Positions 26,968 through 37,312 of a DNA stretch of 64,000 nucleotides are shown here, in pieces (position 1 is the stretch's first letter; every line of letters begins with the position of its first letter). Both the position numbers and the translations under genes were made by a program. The DNA comes from Mucilaginibacter sp. OK283. Lineage in GTDB: Bacteria; Bacteroidota; Bacteroidia; Sphingobacteriales; Sphingobacteriaceae. The DNA lies in the NCBI RefSeq assembly GCF_900110415.1, contig NZ_FODR01000014.1:158394-222393 (forward strand), written 5' to 3'. The notes beneath the pieces are model-generated. The model made no database searches and had not been told where the DNA came from. It was given only the letters and a program-made list of their open reading frames with translations.

Positions 26968-28596
26968 TTAGTAGCCCGGGTTTTGTTCTAAAACCGCATC
27001 CTTATTTAGTTGAATTTCTGAAAGCGGAATTGGCAGTAAAAGATTTTTAGCGACAATCCCAACGGTTGGATGTACTGCATCAGTGGCGTTAAGACGGATA
27101 GCACGGTCAACAAGTGTACCGGTACGCATCAGGGTTAACCTTCTGTTTTCTTCACCTATCAACTCACGCGCCCGTTCATCAAGTATAAAATCCATAGTCA
27201 TTTGCGAGCCGGTTACCAGCGGGGCCCGGGCCCGGGTACGCAAAATATTGATACTTGCAGCGGCTTCGGCGTTTTTACCTTGTTTTACCTGGGCTTCCGC
27301 CATTAAAAGGTAAGTTTCACCCAAACGCATCATAATAAAGTCCTTTATCATGGCATAGCCAAAGGTATCATTGGGGTCAAACGCGCCCCATTTAGTAGTG
27401 CTTGGGCAGATTCTGAACAATGTATCGGTACCGGTAAACGGAACCGGTTTACCATAAAGTGCGCTATAGGTGGCGGATGGGTCGTTATAATAATATTGCC
27501 TTCTGATATTGTTGTTCGAGTTACGCATATCGCCTGCAGGGTATAAACCATATAGTACCCAGTTACTTAAACGTAATCTTGCAATACTGCGGCCACCCAA
27601 TGAATCACATGGCAACATACCGGGCACCTGGTAATAGGCAGCTCCCCAAACACGGCGCTGCTGCGCATTATCAACGTTGCCGCCTACTACCGTGTTTGGA
27701 TTTTCTTGCTCGAGTACCCAAATAGCTTCGGAGCTACCCTGCGAACGGCGCTGATTGCCATACACAAACATATCGGAATAATAATCGCCCCTGCCGCTTG
27801 CCCTAACACCATAACGGGAGTTAACGAGGCTGAATTTACCGCTGCTGATAACTGCCTGGGCCTGTTGCTCGGCAAGGTCGTTTTTACCCATGCGCAAATA
27901 CGCTTCGGCCAGCAGCTGCATCGCCATGTATTTATTTGCCCGGCCAACAGCTTTGCCCTGCATATTCACTTTGCTGCCGGTACTGTTAAGGTCGGCAAGG
28001 TTGGTACTCGCATAAGTAAGATCGCTAACGATCTGCGCATTCACGGCATCAAGTGCTGTGCGTGTAAAATTAGCCTTGTAGCCGCTTACCGGGGCGGTAA
28101 CGAGCGGCACTTTACCAAAAAGGGTGGCCAGGTTATTGTAAGCATAGGCCCTAAAGAATTTTGCCTCGGCTTCAACCTGTTTTTTGCCTACCAAAGTAAT
28201 CTTGGTAGTCGTCGGATTTTCGGCAGAAGCAATAATAATGTTGGCATTGTTAATCAACGCGTAATACTTACTCCAGATGTAAGATGCAGCGGCATCTGTA
28301 TTGGTTAACAGGCTGTAATTATAATAGGGCACTTCAATGCCCTCTTGCTGTGCGGTGGCATTGGCCACATCGGTTCCAACCTGCCAAACGCTTGGCCAAC
28401 CCTGACGGCCTGAGTAAGTTAAAATACCGGTTTCATAATTATAGAGGCCAATGGCAGATGCCTCGAATCCTAATGAGTCAGTTAATGTTAACGGCGTATA
28501 TGAAGAGTAGGGTTTTTCGTCGAGATAGTTTTTTTTACATGACGTAATTGTCACGGCAAGTATGCATACAACACCCAATATTGAATATTTTTTCAT
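26968..28596 (-). CDS. susD: SusD/RagB-family glycan-binding lipoprotein
   Basis: Surface lipoprotein of 542 residues that caps a SusC channel and binds the incoming oligosaccharide. Signal peptide with lipobox (LAVTITSC, Cys about 20) followed by KKNYLDEKPYSSYTP, the SusD start pattern. The TPR-like core carries EAKFFRAYAYNNLATLFGKV. The C-terminal RagB segment has FILDERARELIGEENRRLTL and ends LPIPLSEIQLNKD...QNPGY as usual. It starts 16 bp after its SusC partner. No enzyme gene follows. Confidence 0.94.
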   Translation of the reverse strand: MKKYSILGVVCILAVTITSCKKNYLDEKPYSSYTPLTLTDSLGFEASAIGLYNYETGILTYSGRQGWPSVWQVGTDVANATAQQEGIEVPYYNYSLLTNTDAAASYIWSKYYALINNANIIIASAENPTTTKITLVGKKQVEAEAKFFRAYAYNNLATLFGKVPLVTAPVSGYKANFTRTALDAVNAQIVSDLTYASTNLADLNSTGSKVNMQGKAVGRANKYMAMQLLAEAYLRMGKNDLAEQQAQAVISSGKFSLVNSRYGVRASGRGDYYSDMFVYGNQRRSQGSSEAIWVLEQENPNTVVGGNVDNAQQRRVWGAAYYQVPGMLPCDSLGGRSIARLRLSNWVLYGLYPAGDMRNSNNNIRRQYYYNDPSATYSALYGKPVPFTGTDTLFRICPSTTKWGAFDPNDTFGYAMIKDFIMMRLGETYLLMAEAQVKQGKNAEAAASINILRTRARAPLVTGSQMTMDFILDERARELIGEENRRLTLMRTGTLVDRAIRLNATDAVHPTVGIVAKNLLLPIPLSEIQLNKDAVLEQNPGY

Positions 28597-28612
28597 GTCT
28601 TTTACGTTTAAC

Positions 28613-31603
28613 TTATTTTAAAGAAATATTGGCTCCAAAAACGATGGTGCGGGTTTGCGGGTAGTTATTGGTCCAGTCTCCTGATCCTCGTGTTGAATAA
28701 TTATCTTCCGGGTCCCAGCCTATCCATTTGGTGAAGGTGTACAGGTTCCGGCCACTTGCATAGATTGTTAAACCTGCAATATGTAACTGATCGAGTATTC
28801 TTTGTGAAAATACATAGCTTAGGGTGATATCTTTAATGCGGGTGTAGCTGGCATTATGCGGATAACCATAACCGCGGGTGTTGGTATACGATAATGCCTG
28901 GAATTGATTATTGCCATTTGTTGGTGTCCAATAGCCAATTGCGGCAGGTGTATTTCTACGCCCGGCTTCGTCAGCATAGTTAAAATCAGCGTTATTTTTT
29001 AACATTCCCTGGGCCGTCTGGATAAATACGCTAAGATTAATTTGCTTGTAGTGGAAGGTGTTGGTAATACCGGCTGTCCATTTAGGCGCTGTCTGGCCTA
29101 AAATGGTTTTGTCGTTAGCAGTTATTTTTCCATCACCGTCCAAATCAGCAAATTTAAGGTCGCCCGGCTTAGCGCCGGGGTCTTGTTTTGAAGCATCTTC
29201 ACCGGTTTGCCAAATGCCCGTCATCTTATAGTCGTAGATTACGCTTATGGGTTTTCCAAGAAACCAGCGGTTACCCAAATCGTCTTTACCATCTCCGTAA
29301 AGGCTTATAATTTTGTTTTTGTTGGTTGAGTAAACAATATTGGTTTCCCAGTGAAAATTTTTCAAATCGATGTTATGGGTGTTCAGCGATATCTCCAATC
29401 CTTTGTTTGAGGTTTTGCCAATATTATCAAGCACTGAACCGTAACCGGTAATGCCAGGCAGTCCGCGGCTTAGCAGCAAACCCGACGTATTTGAGCTATA
29501 TACATCAATAGTGCCGGCAATACGGTTTTTGAGCAATGAAAAGTCCATGCCAAGGTTGGTGCTTACAGTGCTTTCCCAATGCAGGTTTGTATTACCCAGA
29601 TTGCTGGCTTGTACACCTATCTGGCTTACGCCGTTGAATGGAGAACGTATGGTACCATCGGTAGTAATAGTGCGGTAAACAGGCAGCGCCTCGTTACCGG
29701 ATTTACCATATGACAGCCGTAACTTAAGGTTATCCACAACCTTCGAATCTTTAAGAAAGGCTTCCTTAGTTATATTCCAGCCGGCAGCAGCCGAAGGAAA
29801 CCAGCCATACTTATTAGTATTAGCGCCAAATACAGAGGAACCATCGCGACGGGCTGTTAAGGTTAACAGGTACTTGCTATCGTAAGAATAGTTAATACGT
29901 CCCATTTGCGAGTTAGCCGCGTAACGATCAGAGTATGACGATGAACTTAAAGTGCTGCCCGCGCCGATATTATTAAATGATAGTTCGTCATTAATATAAC
30001 CGGTACCTGATGCGGTAGAGGTAAAATACCTGCGGCGCTGTGCACTGTACAAACCGGTGAAATTCAAATGGTTTTTTCCAAAATCACGGTCATAGTACAA
30101 TAGGTTCTCAATGGTATAACTTTGTGTTTCGGAACTGGCTGCACTCGCTGCACCTAATGGCGTATTCGCCAAACGCCCGCTGTAACTGTCAACACGGGCA
30201 GGCAAATAGTTATAGCCCGCGTTTAGCCGGTATCTTAATCCTTTAATTGCACCGCCAAATTTTACTTCGGCGTAGCCGTTTCCGCTTAGGTTCACGCTGC
30301 GGTTTATCTGTTTAGTGGTCAGTCCCAACATTGGGTTGGTATACAATTGTTCGGGCGACTGCGGATATATCATATAGGTGCCGTCCGGATTGTATTCGGT
30401 CCCGTAAGGGCTCATAGCAGTGGCGAGCAGTAAATTGGCACGGCCACCATCATAGTTGTTATTTGAAAAGAATGTTGAAGTACCGACTGTTAAGAAATTC
30501 GTTACATTAATGTCCAGGTTTGACCGTATACTTACCCGATGATACTGGTAGCCCTTAACCACACCTTTTAGGTTCAGGTAATCGCCCGAAATGAAGTATT
30601 TAGTATCAGGAGTGCCACCTGAAATGCTGAGGTTATGGTCCTGCATTATTCCTTGCTGCGTTGCTTGTTTCACCCAATCGGTGGTGATGCCTTTGGCGTA
30701 GTTGGCTCTTTCACCGTTATTGTAAACCGGTTCGGTAAACTGCTGTTTGCCGCCGGTCTCCATCAGGTAATCCAGGTATTTTTGTGTAAATGATGCAGGG
30801 TCACGCGGTGCAAGCAAATGCGCGATATTTTCGTATCCCGCATAACCGTTGTAGCGGATAACCGGTTTGCCGGATGTTCCGCGTTTTGTAGTCACCAGTA
30901 TAACTCCATTTGAACCGTTCATACCGTAGATTGCAGTTGCAGAGGCATCTTTTAATATTTCAACTGAAGAAATATCATTGGGGTTAATATCATTGAGCGA
31001 ACCACCACTTTTGCTCAGCGGGATACCATCAACTACTACATACGGGCCTGAAGTTGCGGTAATAGAGTTTTGCCCCCTGATGAGCGCAGCCGGTTGACTG
31101 CCCGGAATGGCAGATGTGGTAGTAACCGTCAGGCCCGCCACCGCACCTTCTATTGATTGTAAAACATTAGTAACGGGCAATTCCTCGAGTCTCTTTTTAG
31201 GTACCGAAGTTATTGCCCCCGTAACGTCCGAACGTTTTTGGGTACCGTAACCTACAACCACTACTTCGTTGAGTAGCTTGCCATTGCCCATCAGTATTAC
31301 TGTTAGTGTTCTGTTAATACTGCTTACCCGAACCAGCTGAGGCTCCATGCCTATAAAGCTAATTGTTAACGTGGCCGGAGCATTAAGCGTTAAATTGAAG
31401 CTGCCTTCGGTGTCAGTGATTACTGCCTGTGTTGATCCGTCCACTTTCACAGAAGCACCGAGCAGAGGCTGGTTCTTATTGTCTACCACCTTTCCTTTCA
31501 CCACGTACGATGTGCCCTGTGCAAATGCAGGTTGGCTAAAGCTGTTAATTATTACGCTTAAAATAAACGTAATATAAACTGCGTAAGTAAATTTTTTTCT
31601 CAT
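28613..31603 (-). CDS. susC: SusC/RagA-family TonB-dependent transporter
   Basis: Outer-membrane glycan (or peptide) importer of 996 residues. Signal peptide to about 29, CarboxypepD_reg-like domain about 34-115 (VVKGKVVDNKNQPLLGASV), the SusC signature VVVGYGTQKRSDVTGAI, plug domain with ALIRGQNSITA and EILKDASATAIYG, then the barrel ending in IVFGANISLK. No N-terminal STN domain, so it is not of the anti-sigma/ECF-controlled type; this agrees with the HTCS regulator upstream. Confidence 0.95.
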   Translation of the reverse strand: MRKKFTYAVYITFILSVIINSFSQPAFAQGTSYVVKGKVVDNKNQPLLGASVKVDGSTQAVITDTEGSFNLTLNAPATLTISFIGMEPQLVRVSSINRTLTVILMGNGKLLNEVVVVGYGTQKRSDVTGAITSVPKKRLEELPVTNVLQSIEGAVAGLTVTTTSAIPGSQPAALIRGQNSITATSGPYVVVDGIPLSKSGGSLNDINPNDISSVEILKDASATAIYGMNGSNGVILVTTKRGTSGKPVIRYNGYAGYENIAHLLAPRDPASFTQKYLDYLMETGGKQQFTEPVYNNGERANYAKGITTDWVKQATQQGIMQDHNLSISGGTPDTKYFISGDYLNLKGVVKGYQYHRVSIRSNLDINVTNFLTVGTSTFFSNNNYDGGRANLLLATAMSPYGTEYNPDGTYMIYPQSPEQLYTNPMLGLTTKQINRSVNLSGNGYAEVKFGGAIKGLRYRLNAGYNYLPARVDSYSGRLANTPLGAASAASSETQSYTIENLLYYDRDFGKNHLNFTGLYSAQRRRYFTSTASGTGYINDELSFNNIGAGSTLSSSSYSDRYAANSQMGRINYSYDSKYLLTLTARRDGSSVFGANTNKYGWFPSAAAGWNITKEAFLKDSKVVDNLKLRLSYGKSGNEALPVYRTITTDGTIRSPFNGVSQIGVQASNLGNTNLHWESTVSTNLGMDFSLLKNRIAGTIDVYSSNTSGLLLSRGLPGITGYGSVLDNIGKTSNKGLEISLNTHNIDLKNFHWETNIVYSTNKNKIISLYGDGKDDLGNRWFLGKPISVIYDYKMTGIWQTGEDASKQDPGAKPGDLKFADLDGDGKITANDKTILGQTAPKWTAGITNTFHYKQINLSVFIQTAQGMLKNNADFNYADEAGRRNTPAAIGYWTPTNGNNQFQALSYTNTRGYGYPHNASYTRIKDITLSYVFSQRILDQLHIAGLTIYASGRNLYTFTKWIGWDPEDNYSTRGSGDWTNNYPQTRTIVFGANISLK

Positions 31604-32312
31604 ATAATTTAATTTTTGAACTTGTTTTTGATTTGATGTTTTTTCTTTTTTTCTGGCAGGTATAACCCTATCCTGGGAGCTATACTGCGGGCATAGTTGT
31701 TTTTACAAAGCATACTGATACATAGCTGTTTGATGTAAGCGTTTTTTACTGATAACTAAAAATGAACGACTTGGCGCCAATCGATAGAAACTAAATAAGG
31801 AGATTTTTTCATCGCCCGTGGGGGACAAACCTGTAAATTGACGGGGGGGTAAATCTACATAGCCCCCCTTTTTGCGTCATTCGCAAGATATTGTTCCGTT
31901 GTGTAGAATTTCCTGTGGTATGATTGAGAGATTTAAACTATACTAACTTATGATTCAACCGAAAGTATCCCGATAGGGCCCGCCGTTTTGCAGCAGCTAT
32001 TAGTATTTGGTCATTGTCTCGTTCTTGGTCTACTCTGTTGGAGAATACAAACAATTTTGAATACCTATTAAAGACTATATTTCAAAACCGTATATGGCAG
32101 AGCAAAGTAAAGATTGTATCAAAATAAAAAAGTAAAATTCAATACAAAAATGATATTTTGTCGTTCTTGAATTCCATTGGTCTTTGTGAGCCCTTGCACA
32201 CCTTGTCGAGAAAATCAACCATGAGAGACACGATGGTTCGCAGAGGATGTCACAGCAAAATTTAATTTGGCCTTCCTGGAGTTCTATCCTATCTGGCGAA
32301 AAGATATTATGA
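31604..32312. other. Regulatory spacer between HTCS and SusC, 709 bp
   Basis: Long AT-rich spacer upstream of SusC on the minus strand, with no convincing gene. It holds the G-tract element at 31820-31868 listed separately. ATGCTTTG on the minus strand about 108 bp before the SusC start is a weak -7 candidate. Confidence 0.4.
31820..31868. promoter_or_regulatory. G-tract repeat and G7/C6 palindrome, candidate HTCS site
   Basis: GGGGGACAAA at 31820-31829 and GGGGGGGTAAATC at 31843-31855 form a spaced direct repeat. The second tract also pairs with CCCCCC at 31863-31868 to give an inverted repeat around TAAATCTACATAG. The stretch stands out in an AT-rich spacer and lies 217-265 bp upstream of the SusC start. 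HTCS proteins bind paired sites upstream of their SusC genes, so this is a natural candidate; the assignment is inferred. Confidence 0.4.
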
Positions 32313-35300
32313 CTAACGCCTTGGCTCTTCCATCAAAAAGGTCTTGCGGAATGCTGCGCGATGCTTCTTAATAAAATCCGATGGTTTAACTCCAAATTGT
32401 TTTATGAAATGCTCGCGGAAATATTTAATGTCGTTAAACCCGGCATTCAGAGCAGCCTCGTTTACATTGCAATTGGTATGGATCATAAGCTCGGCGGCTT
32501 TGCGTAACCTTACAAAGCGAATGAAACCTTTAACGGATTTACCACTTACAATTTTTATCTTTTTAAACAGACTGGAATAGCTCATCCCCATTTCGTTGGC
32601 TATTGTTTTTACATCAAAATCGGGATCGGCCAGGTAGTTTTCAATGATCGCAATACACTTATATAAAAAGTCTTTATGATGTTCGGAAATATTACGGGCG
32701 TTTGACTTTAAGGTTACCTCGTTATAAAAATAGTTTTGCAATTCCTGCCTGTCTTTCAAAATACCCTGTACCCGGGCTATCAGTAGATCTTTTTCAAAGG
32801 GCTTGCTTACAAAGTCAACGGCTCCTACTTCTATACCCGCTAGCTTCGCCTCGGGGTTAGGGTCACCTGTGAGCAACACAACCGGGATATGGCTAAGCGA
32901 TGCATCCTGCTTGATAATCCGGCATAAATCAATTCCCGATAGCGAATCCATTACAATATCGCTTATCACTATATCAGGCACGTGTTTTTTAATCATTTCC
33001 AGACCCGATTCGCCGTTTGTCGCTTCGTATGTCTTGTATTTCTCTTTAAAGATTTTTTTGATGTAAGTCCGCAATTGCAAGTTATCATCAATTATTAGCA
33101 AGGATTGCCTGTCGGATATCAGTAATTCCAGGTTGCTTACATCTTCCTCGGCCGAGATCCCTTCCTGTGACTCGTTATTGATCAATTCCTCTAGCAGGTG
33201 CTGGTCAGATGTTTTTCGCTCTGCTTCATCGTTTGCCGGTAACAGGCTGGTTTTGGGCAACGTTGCTGTAAATGTGGTGCCTCCCAGTTCGTTTTTAAAG
33301 TATTTTATTTCTCCGTTATGGCTCTTTATGAAGCTTTTTACAAGATAAAGGCCGATGCCAAAACCAGTTTTGAGTAAGGAATTATCTTTAATTTGATAAA
33401 ATTTATCAAACGGCTTTTCTCCGGCGTCCCCGGCAATACCGCAACCATTATCGCAAACCTCAACTACTACGCTAGTTTCCGTTTCGGAAAGGCGTATATT
33501 AATTTTACCACCTTCTGGAGTAAACTTTATTGCGTTTGATATCAAGTTAAATAAAGCGATTTCCAACTTTTCGCGATCCCCGGCTATCATCAATTGTTCA
33601 TCATCACAATCAAACTGATAATAAATATTTTTCATTTTAGCCTGATGTTTAAAACACAAGTAAACATCTTTAGTAAGCGCATAGAAATTCAGGTTAACAA
33701 TTTTTAACTGGCCATTTTCGCTTTCAGTTTTTCTGAATAGCAATAAATGGTCAACCAGGCCAAGCAGGCGGCGCGCGTTCCTGTAAATGGTGTTTAGTTC
33801 CGAATTGTTTTTATCGTTGTTCAATAAATCTTTTATCGGGTTAATTATAAGTGTAAGCGGCGTACGGAATTCGTGCGAAACATTGGTAAAAAACGACAGC
33901 TTCTTTTCATTCAGTTCTTTTTCCCGTTCAACTTTCAAATTGGCAATCTGCACTTCATATTTTAGTTTTGTTTGTCTCATAGCGTACAGCCAAAACCGAT
34001 AAATAATTGTTCCGATTATAGTAGCATAAATCAAATAAGCCCACCACGTTCTTTGCCAGGGTGGCAAAATGGTTATATTAATGGTGCGCTGGTTATTAAT
34101 CCATACGCCATCAGTGTTGGTTGACTTTATTCTTAACGTATAATATCCTTCATTCAAGTGTGTATAATTAACGGTTCTTATTTTCCCTGCATTATTCCAA
34201 ACATGATCCCACCCTTCCAGATAATAAGCGTATGAAATTTTATCCTGAAAAGAATACTCAAGCGCAATGAAATCTGCCGAAATAACTGCTTTGTCATACG
34301 GCACCGTGATTTCGTTAATATTCATCACACTTCCTTTACCCTTATATGCAGGGTCTCGCTCAATCGATAGATTGTTTATTCTTAATCCGGTTAAGAATAT
34401 TTCCGGATTACTTATGGAACGTTTTAGGCTATCGGGGTTAAACTGATTGAATCCTTTTATCCCTCCGAATAAAAACTGACCCGACTTTAGTTTTAAAGCG
34501 GCATTATAACTAAATTGATTACATAAAAGTCCATCTGATGCATAATAGTTTTTGATAGTTTTCGAAGCCGGATTGAATTTACAGAGCCCATTATAGGTGC
34601 TGAACCAGATTGATCCTTCATTATCTTCTAGTATGTTAAGTACTGTGTTACCTGGCAAGCCATCGGCGCTGGTGTATCTGGTAAAGGTTTGTTTGGTTCG
34701 GTTAAACAAAAGCAGGCCACCAACATCTGTTCCCAGCCAAAACCTTCCCATCTTGTCCTCGTGAATAGTAAATATTACTGAGTTCATAGGGTAAATGCGA
34801 TGCCGTTTGCCGTTTAAATCAATCTTAATCAGCTGGCTGTTGTTTCCTGCCCATAGGCTGCCCTCCTTATCTTCACAAAAACAATTGATGCTGGTCAGGC
34901 GGCTATCAAACAGCTCAAACTTATCTGTTGTAGAGTTATACAAATACAAAGCGCCCCCTCGCGTGGTAGCAGCCCATAGGTTGTGATGCCTGTCTTCAAA
35001 TAATTTCCAGACACTGCGGTCTTCCATCCGTGTAACAGTGTTAAAGCATCTATAATGTTTAAACGTTTGCGTACTTTTATTAAACAGGTTGATGCCGCCG
35101 TTAAAACTGGCAATCCATATATTGTTTTTATAGTCATTGATTATACTCATTACAAGATCGCTGCTTAATGAAGCCGGCGAGTTTTCGCTATGTCGATAAT
35201 TTGTAAAGATATTTAACTTGGTATTCCAGTAACTTAGGCCTCCTCCTGCTGTTCCAATCCATATATTTGCATCGGTATCCTCACAAAAGGAGCGGGTGAA

Positions 35301-36380
35301 GTTGTTAATCAGGCTATTTTTATTTGCAGGGTCGTGGGTGATTGCTGTAAAAGGGTGATTTTTGTTGTCTATTATGTTTATTCCGCCTTTGAGGGTGGCT
35401 ATCCACTTTCGTGAATCCCTGTCTTCATAAATGTAATATACCGAGCTGCTGCTTAACGAGCCTTTTGCTTCCCCGGCTAGGAGATAACTCACTTTCCCGG
35501 TAAAAGGGTCAATTATATTTATACTTCCGCCATCTGTAGCAACCCATACTTTTTCAGCTTTGTCAATGTATATCTGCATGATGTTTTTGCTGGTTAATTT
35601 GTTATCCTTCTGACTCACATCAATTAACTTATCATGTGCTACATCGTATTTATAAAGCCCCTGTTCTGTTCCCATCCAAACAAAGGCATTATGAAAATCA
35701 GGAGTAATGCAACTAACACCTTCCAACTTATCGCTAATTAAAATAATTTTATCCGACGATCTGTTATACTGGCAAAGGCCGATACCACTGATAAACAACC
35801 ATATCCGGCCCTGTTTATCAATAGATATGTTATGAACATTATAATTGCGGACTTTATCTGAGTAAACTACCTGGCGACAAATTATCTGCCCTTTTTTACA
35901 TACTAACAAGCCAATGTCGTTGGTCCCGATGTATACATTTCCGTTTACATCGGCGCCCAGGTTGTATATTTTTGAAGTGATTTTTATTAATTTGTTCCCG
36001 GTTGCCGGGTGATAATACACCGAGTGAATTTTTGCGTCTGCATAATTATAATAAGCAACGCCGCTTTCGGTTCCTACCCAAATTTTTTTTCCCCAACCTT
36101 CTGTAATACAATTTACGTGATTATTGCTAAGCGATTCTTCGTCGTTCCATTTGTTTTTGAATACCTGGAAATTGCTGCCATCATACCTGTTCAGGCCATC
36201 GTAAGTGCCAAACCAAAAAAAACCATAACTATCCTGAAACAACGTGTTAACTGAATTATTAGAAAGCCCATTGTCAATACTTAAACACCTCATAGACTGA
36301 CCAAAGCTGTTGTTATTTAACAGGATAAAAAAAGCCGAAAGAATAAGGGCAAAAAAGTGTAGTAATGGTTTATTCATCAA
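32313..36380 (-). CDS. Hybrid two-component regulator (HTCS)
   Basis: One-protein two-component system of 1355 residues. Signal peptide (ALILSAFFILLNNNSFGQ), then a periplasmic sensor of two seven-bladed Reg_prop propellers (repeats such as GFFWFGTYDGLNRYDG, KIWVGTESGVAYYN) and a Y_Y_Y domain ending near residue 770. A single membrane helix follows (WWAYLIYATIIGTIIYRFWL), then HisKA with H836 in NVSHEFRTPLTLI, HATPase_c (DNGCGIAG, GFGIGLYLVKSF) and a receiver with phospho-acceptor D1141 in IVISDIVMDS. A C-terminal AraC-type HTH spans about 1240-1345. It should sense an oligosaccharide in the periplasm and activate the SusC/SusD pair 709 bp downstream. Confidence 0.95.
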   Translation of the reverse strand: MMNKPLLHFFALILSAFFILLNNNSFGQSMRCLSIDNGLSNNSVNTLFQDSYGFFWFGTYDGLNRYDGSNFQVFKNKWNDEESLSNNHVNCITEGWGKKIWVGTESGVAYYNYADAKIHSVYYHPATGNKLIKITSKIYNLGADVNGNVYIGTNDIGLLVCKKGQIICRQVVYSDKVRNYNVHNISIDKQGRIWLFISGIGLCQYNRSSDKIILISDKLEGVSCITPDFHNAFVWMGTEQGLYKYDVAHDKLIDVSQKDNKLTSKNIMQIYIDKAEKVWVATDGGSINIIDPFTGKVSYLLAGEAKGSLSSSSVYYIYEDRDSRKWIATLKGGINIIDNKNHPFTAITHDPANKNSLINNFTRSFCEDTDANIWIGTAGGGLSYWNTKLNIFTNYRHSENSPASLSSDLVMSIINDYKNNIWIASFNGGINLFNKSTQTFKHYRCFNTVTRMEDRSVWKLFEDRHHNLWAATTRGGALYLYNSTTDKFELFDSRLTSINCFCEDKEGSLWAGNNSQLIKIDLNGKRHRIYPMNSVIFTIHEDKMGRFWLGTDVGGLLLFNRTKQTFTRYTSADGLPGNTVLNILEDNEGSIWFSTYNGLCKFNPASKTIKNYYASDGLLCNQFSYNAALKLKSGQFLFGGIKGFNQFNPDSLKRSISNPEIFLTGLRINNLSIERDPAYKGKGSVMNINEITVPYDKAVISADFIALEYSFQDKISYAYYLEGWDHVWNNAGKIRTVNYTHLNEGYYTLRIKSTNTDGVWINNQRTINITILPPWQRTWWAYLIYATIIGTIIYRFWLYAMRQTKLKYEVQIANLKVEREKELNEKKLSFFTNVSHEFRTPLTLIINPIKDLLNNDKNNSELNTIYRNARRLLGLVDHLLLFRKTESENGQLKIVNLNFYALTKDVYLCFKHQAKMKNIYYQFDCDDEQLMIAGDREKLEIALFNLISNAIKFTPEGGKINIRLSETETSVVVEVCDNGCGIAGDAGEKPFDKFYQIKDNSLLKTGFGIGLYLVKSFIKSHNGEIKYFKNELGGTTFTATLPKTSLLPANDEAERKTSDQHLLEELINNESQEGISAEEDVSNLELLISDRQSLLIIDDNLQLRTYIKKIFKEKYKTYEATNGESGLEMIKKHVPDIVISDIVMDSLSGIDLCRIIKQDASLSHIPVVLLTGDPNPEAKLAGIEVGAVDFVSKPFEKDLLIARVQGILKDRQELQNYFYNEVTLKSNARNISEHHKDFLYKCIAIIENYLADPDFDVKTIANEMGMSYSSLFKKIKIVSGKSVKGFIRFVRLRKAAELMIHTNCNVNEAALNAGFNDIKYFREHFIKQFGVKPSDFIKKHRAAFRKTFLMEEPRR

Positions 36381-36616
36381 CGGTAATAAATGGGTTTAAT
36401 GCTATGGAAATCAAAGCTAAATATTTCAAGCCTTTAGTAGATGGAAATATAAATAGTTTGTGATATAATTTTAACATTATAAAATGTCGGATTTACAGCT
36501 ATAATTAAGCTTATTTATATCTGCTTTGCACGGAGTGAATGATGTTGGTCAAAACGGGGGCACTCTTCACTACTTAAAGCACTCTCAAATGCCAACAACG
36601 TATTCAAGGGGTTGTA

Positions 36617-36811
36617 TTGACAGGACAGAGTACACAAAAACATATTCAGAACAAGCTGATTGAAAAAGTTAAGGAGAAACTATCTACAACGGATTTATCC
36701 CTGAGCGAAATTGCATATGATTTGGGTTTTGAACATCCGCTATCGCTTAAAAAGCTGTTCAAAATAAAAACCAACTTTTCGCCCTTGAAGTTTAGGCATT
36801 CATTCAATTAG
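36617..36811 (+). pseudogene. C-terminal remnant of an AraC-family regulator
   Basis: Frame of 64 residues reading as the end of an AraC helix-turn-helix domain: TGQSTQKHIQNKLIEKVKEK, LSLSEIAYDLGFEHPLSLKK, LFKIKTNFSPLKFR. It corresponds to the last half of the domain (second HTH and preceding linker). The upstream frame is closed by a stop at 36575 and shows no first HTH or cupin domain. It is therefore the tail of a deleted regulator gene. Confidence 0.6.
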
Positions 36812-37312
36812 TCAGTGTTAATAAAATATGTTGTCGTATTGTTATTAAAAGATTATTGAGGGTCTTGAAACTGCATCCGAGATTACCCTACAAGAGCCTG
36901 TTATCTTGAAGAACAAGCGAAATTTGTTGGTCGGTAATTCACAAAAAGTCAAATAAAAAAATGATGGAAGAATAAATAATAATAAATCAAATAATTTACG
37001 ACGGCATGATCAGCAGTCGTCTGAACTTAGGCACTAAAGAGGTCATTCAAAAATTGTCTAAAGATTTTTTGATTATCGGTGGGCAAATTCATTTCTCAAA
37101 AGTCGGCACCAACCTTTCGATATGTGCCTTATCCTTTTTTTTTTATAATAGCACTACCATTAAAAGAAAATGCGCTCCTGATCTCACCCAGAAACGCATT
37201 TCAATATTCAGATCAACTGCGTCAGCTCAATCTCATGCTGACTGTGTAACAAAAGAAGTAGATATTTTTAGGTTTTTATATTCTTCAAGTATCAATTTCA
37301 AATCAATGTGTA
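36812..37312. other. Spacer downstream of the six-hairpin enzyme gene, 501 bp
   Basis: AT-rich. A plus-strand frame at 37006-37326 exists but overlaps the end of the enzyme gene and has no family features, so I do not call it. A weak hairpin at 37166-37201 may end the minus-strand transcript. Confidence 0.35.
37166..37201 (-). terminator. Possible terminator after the glycan-degradation operon
   Basis: Inverted repeat AAATGCG (37168-37174) / CGCATTT (37195-37201) with a 20-nt loop. On the minus strand it is followed by a short T-run. It lies 112 bp beyond the stop of the enzyme at 37313. The large loop makes it a weak call. Confidence 0.35.

Noticed and set aside
27706..28308. 200-residue plus-strand frame inside the SusD gene
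   Set aside because: Antisense shadow of a complete SusD; no family features and no start context.
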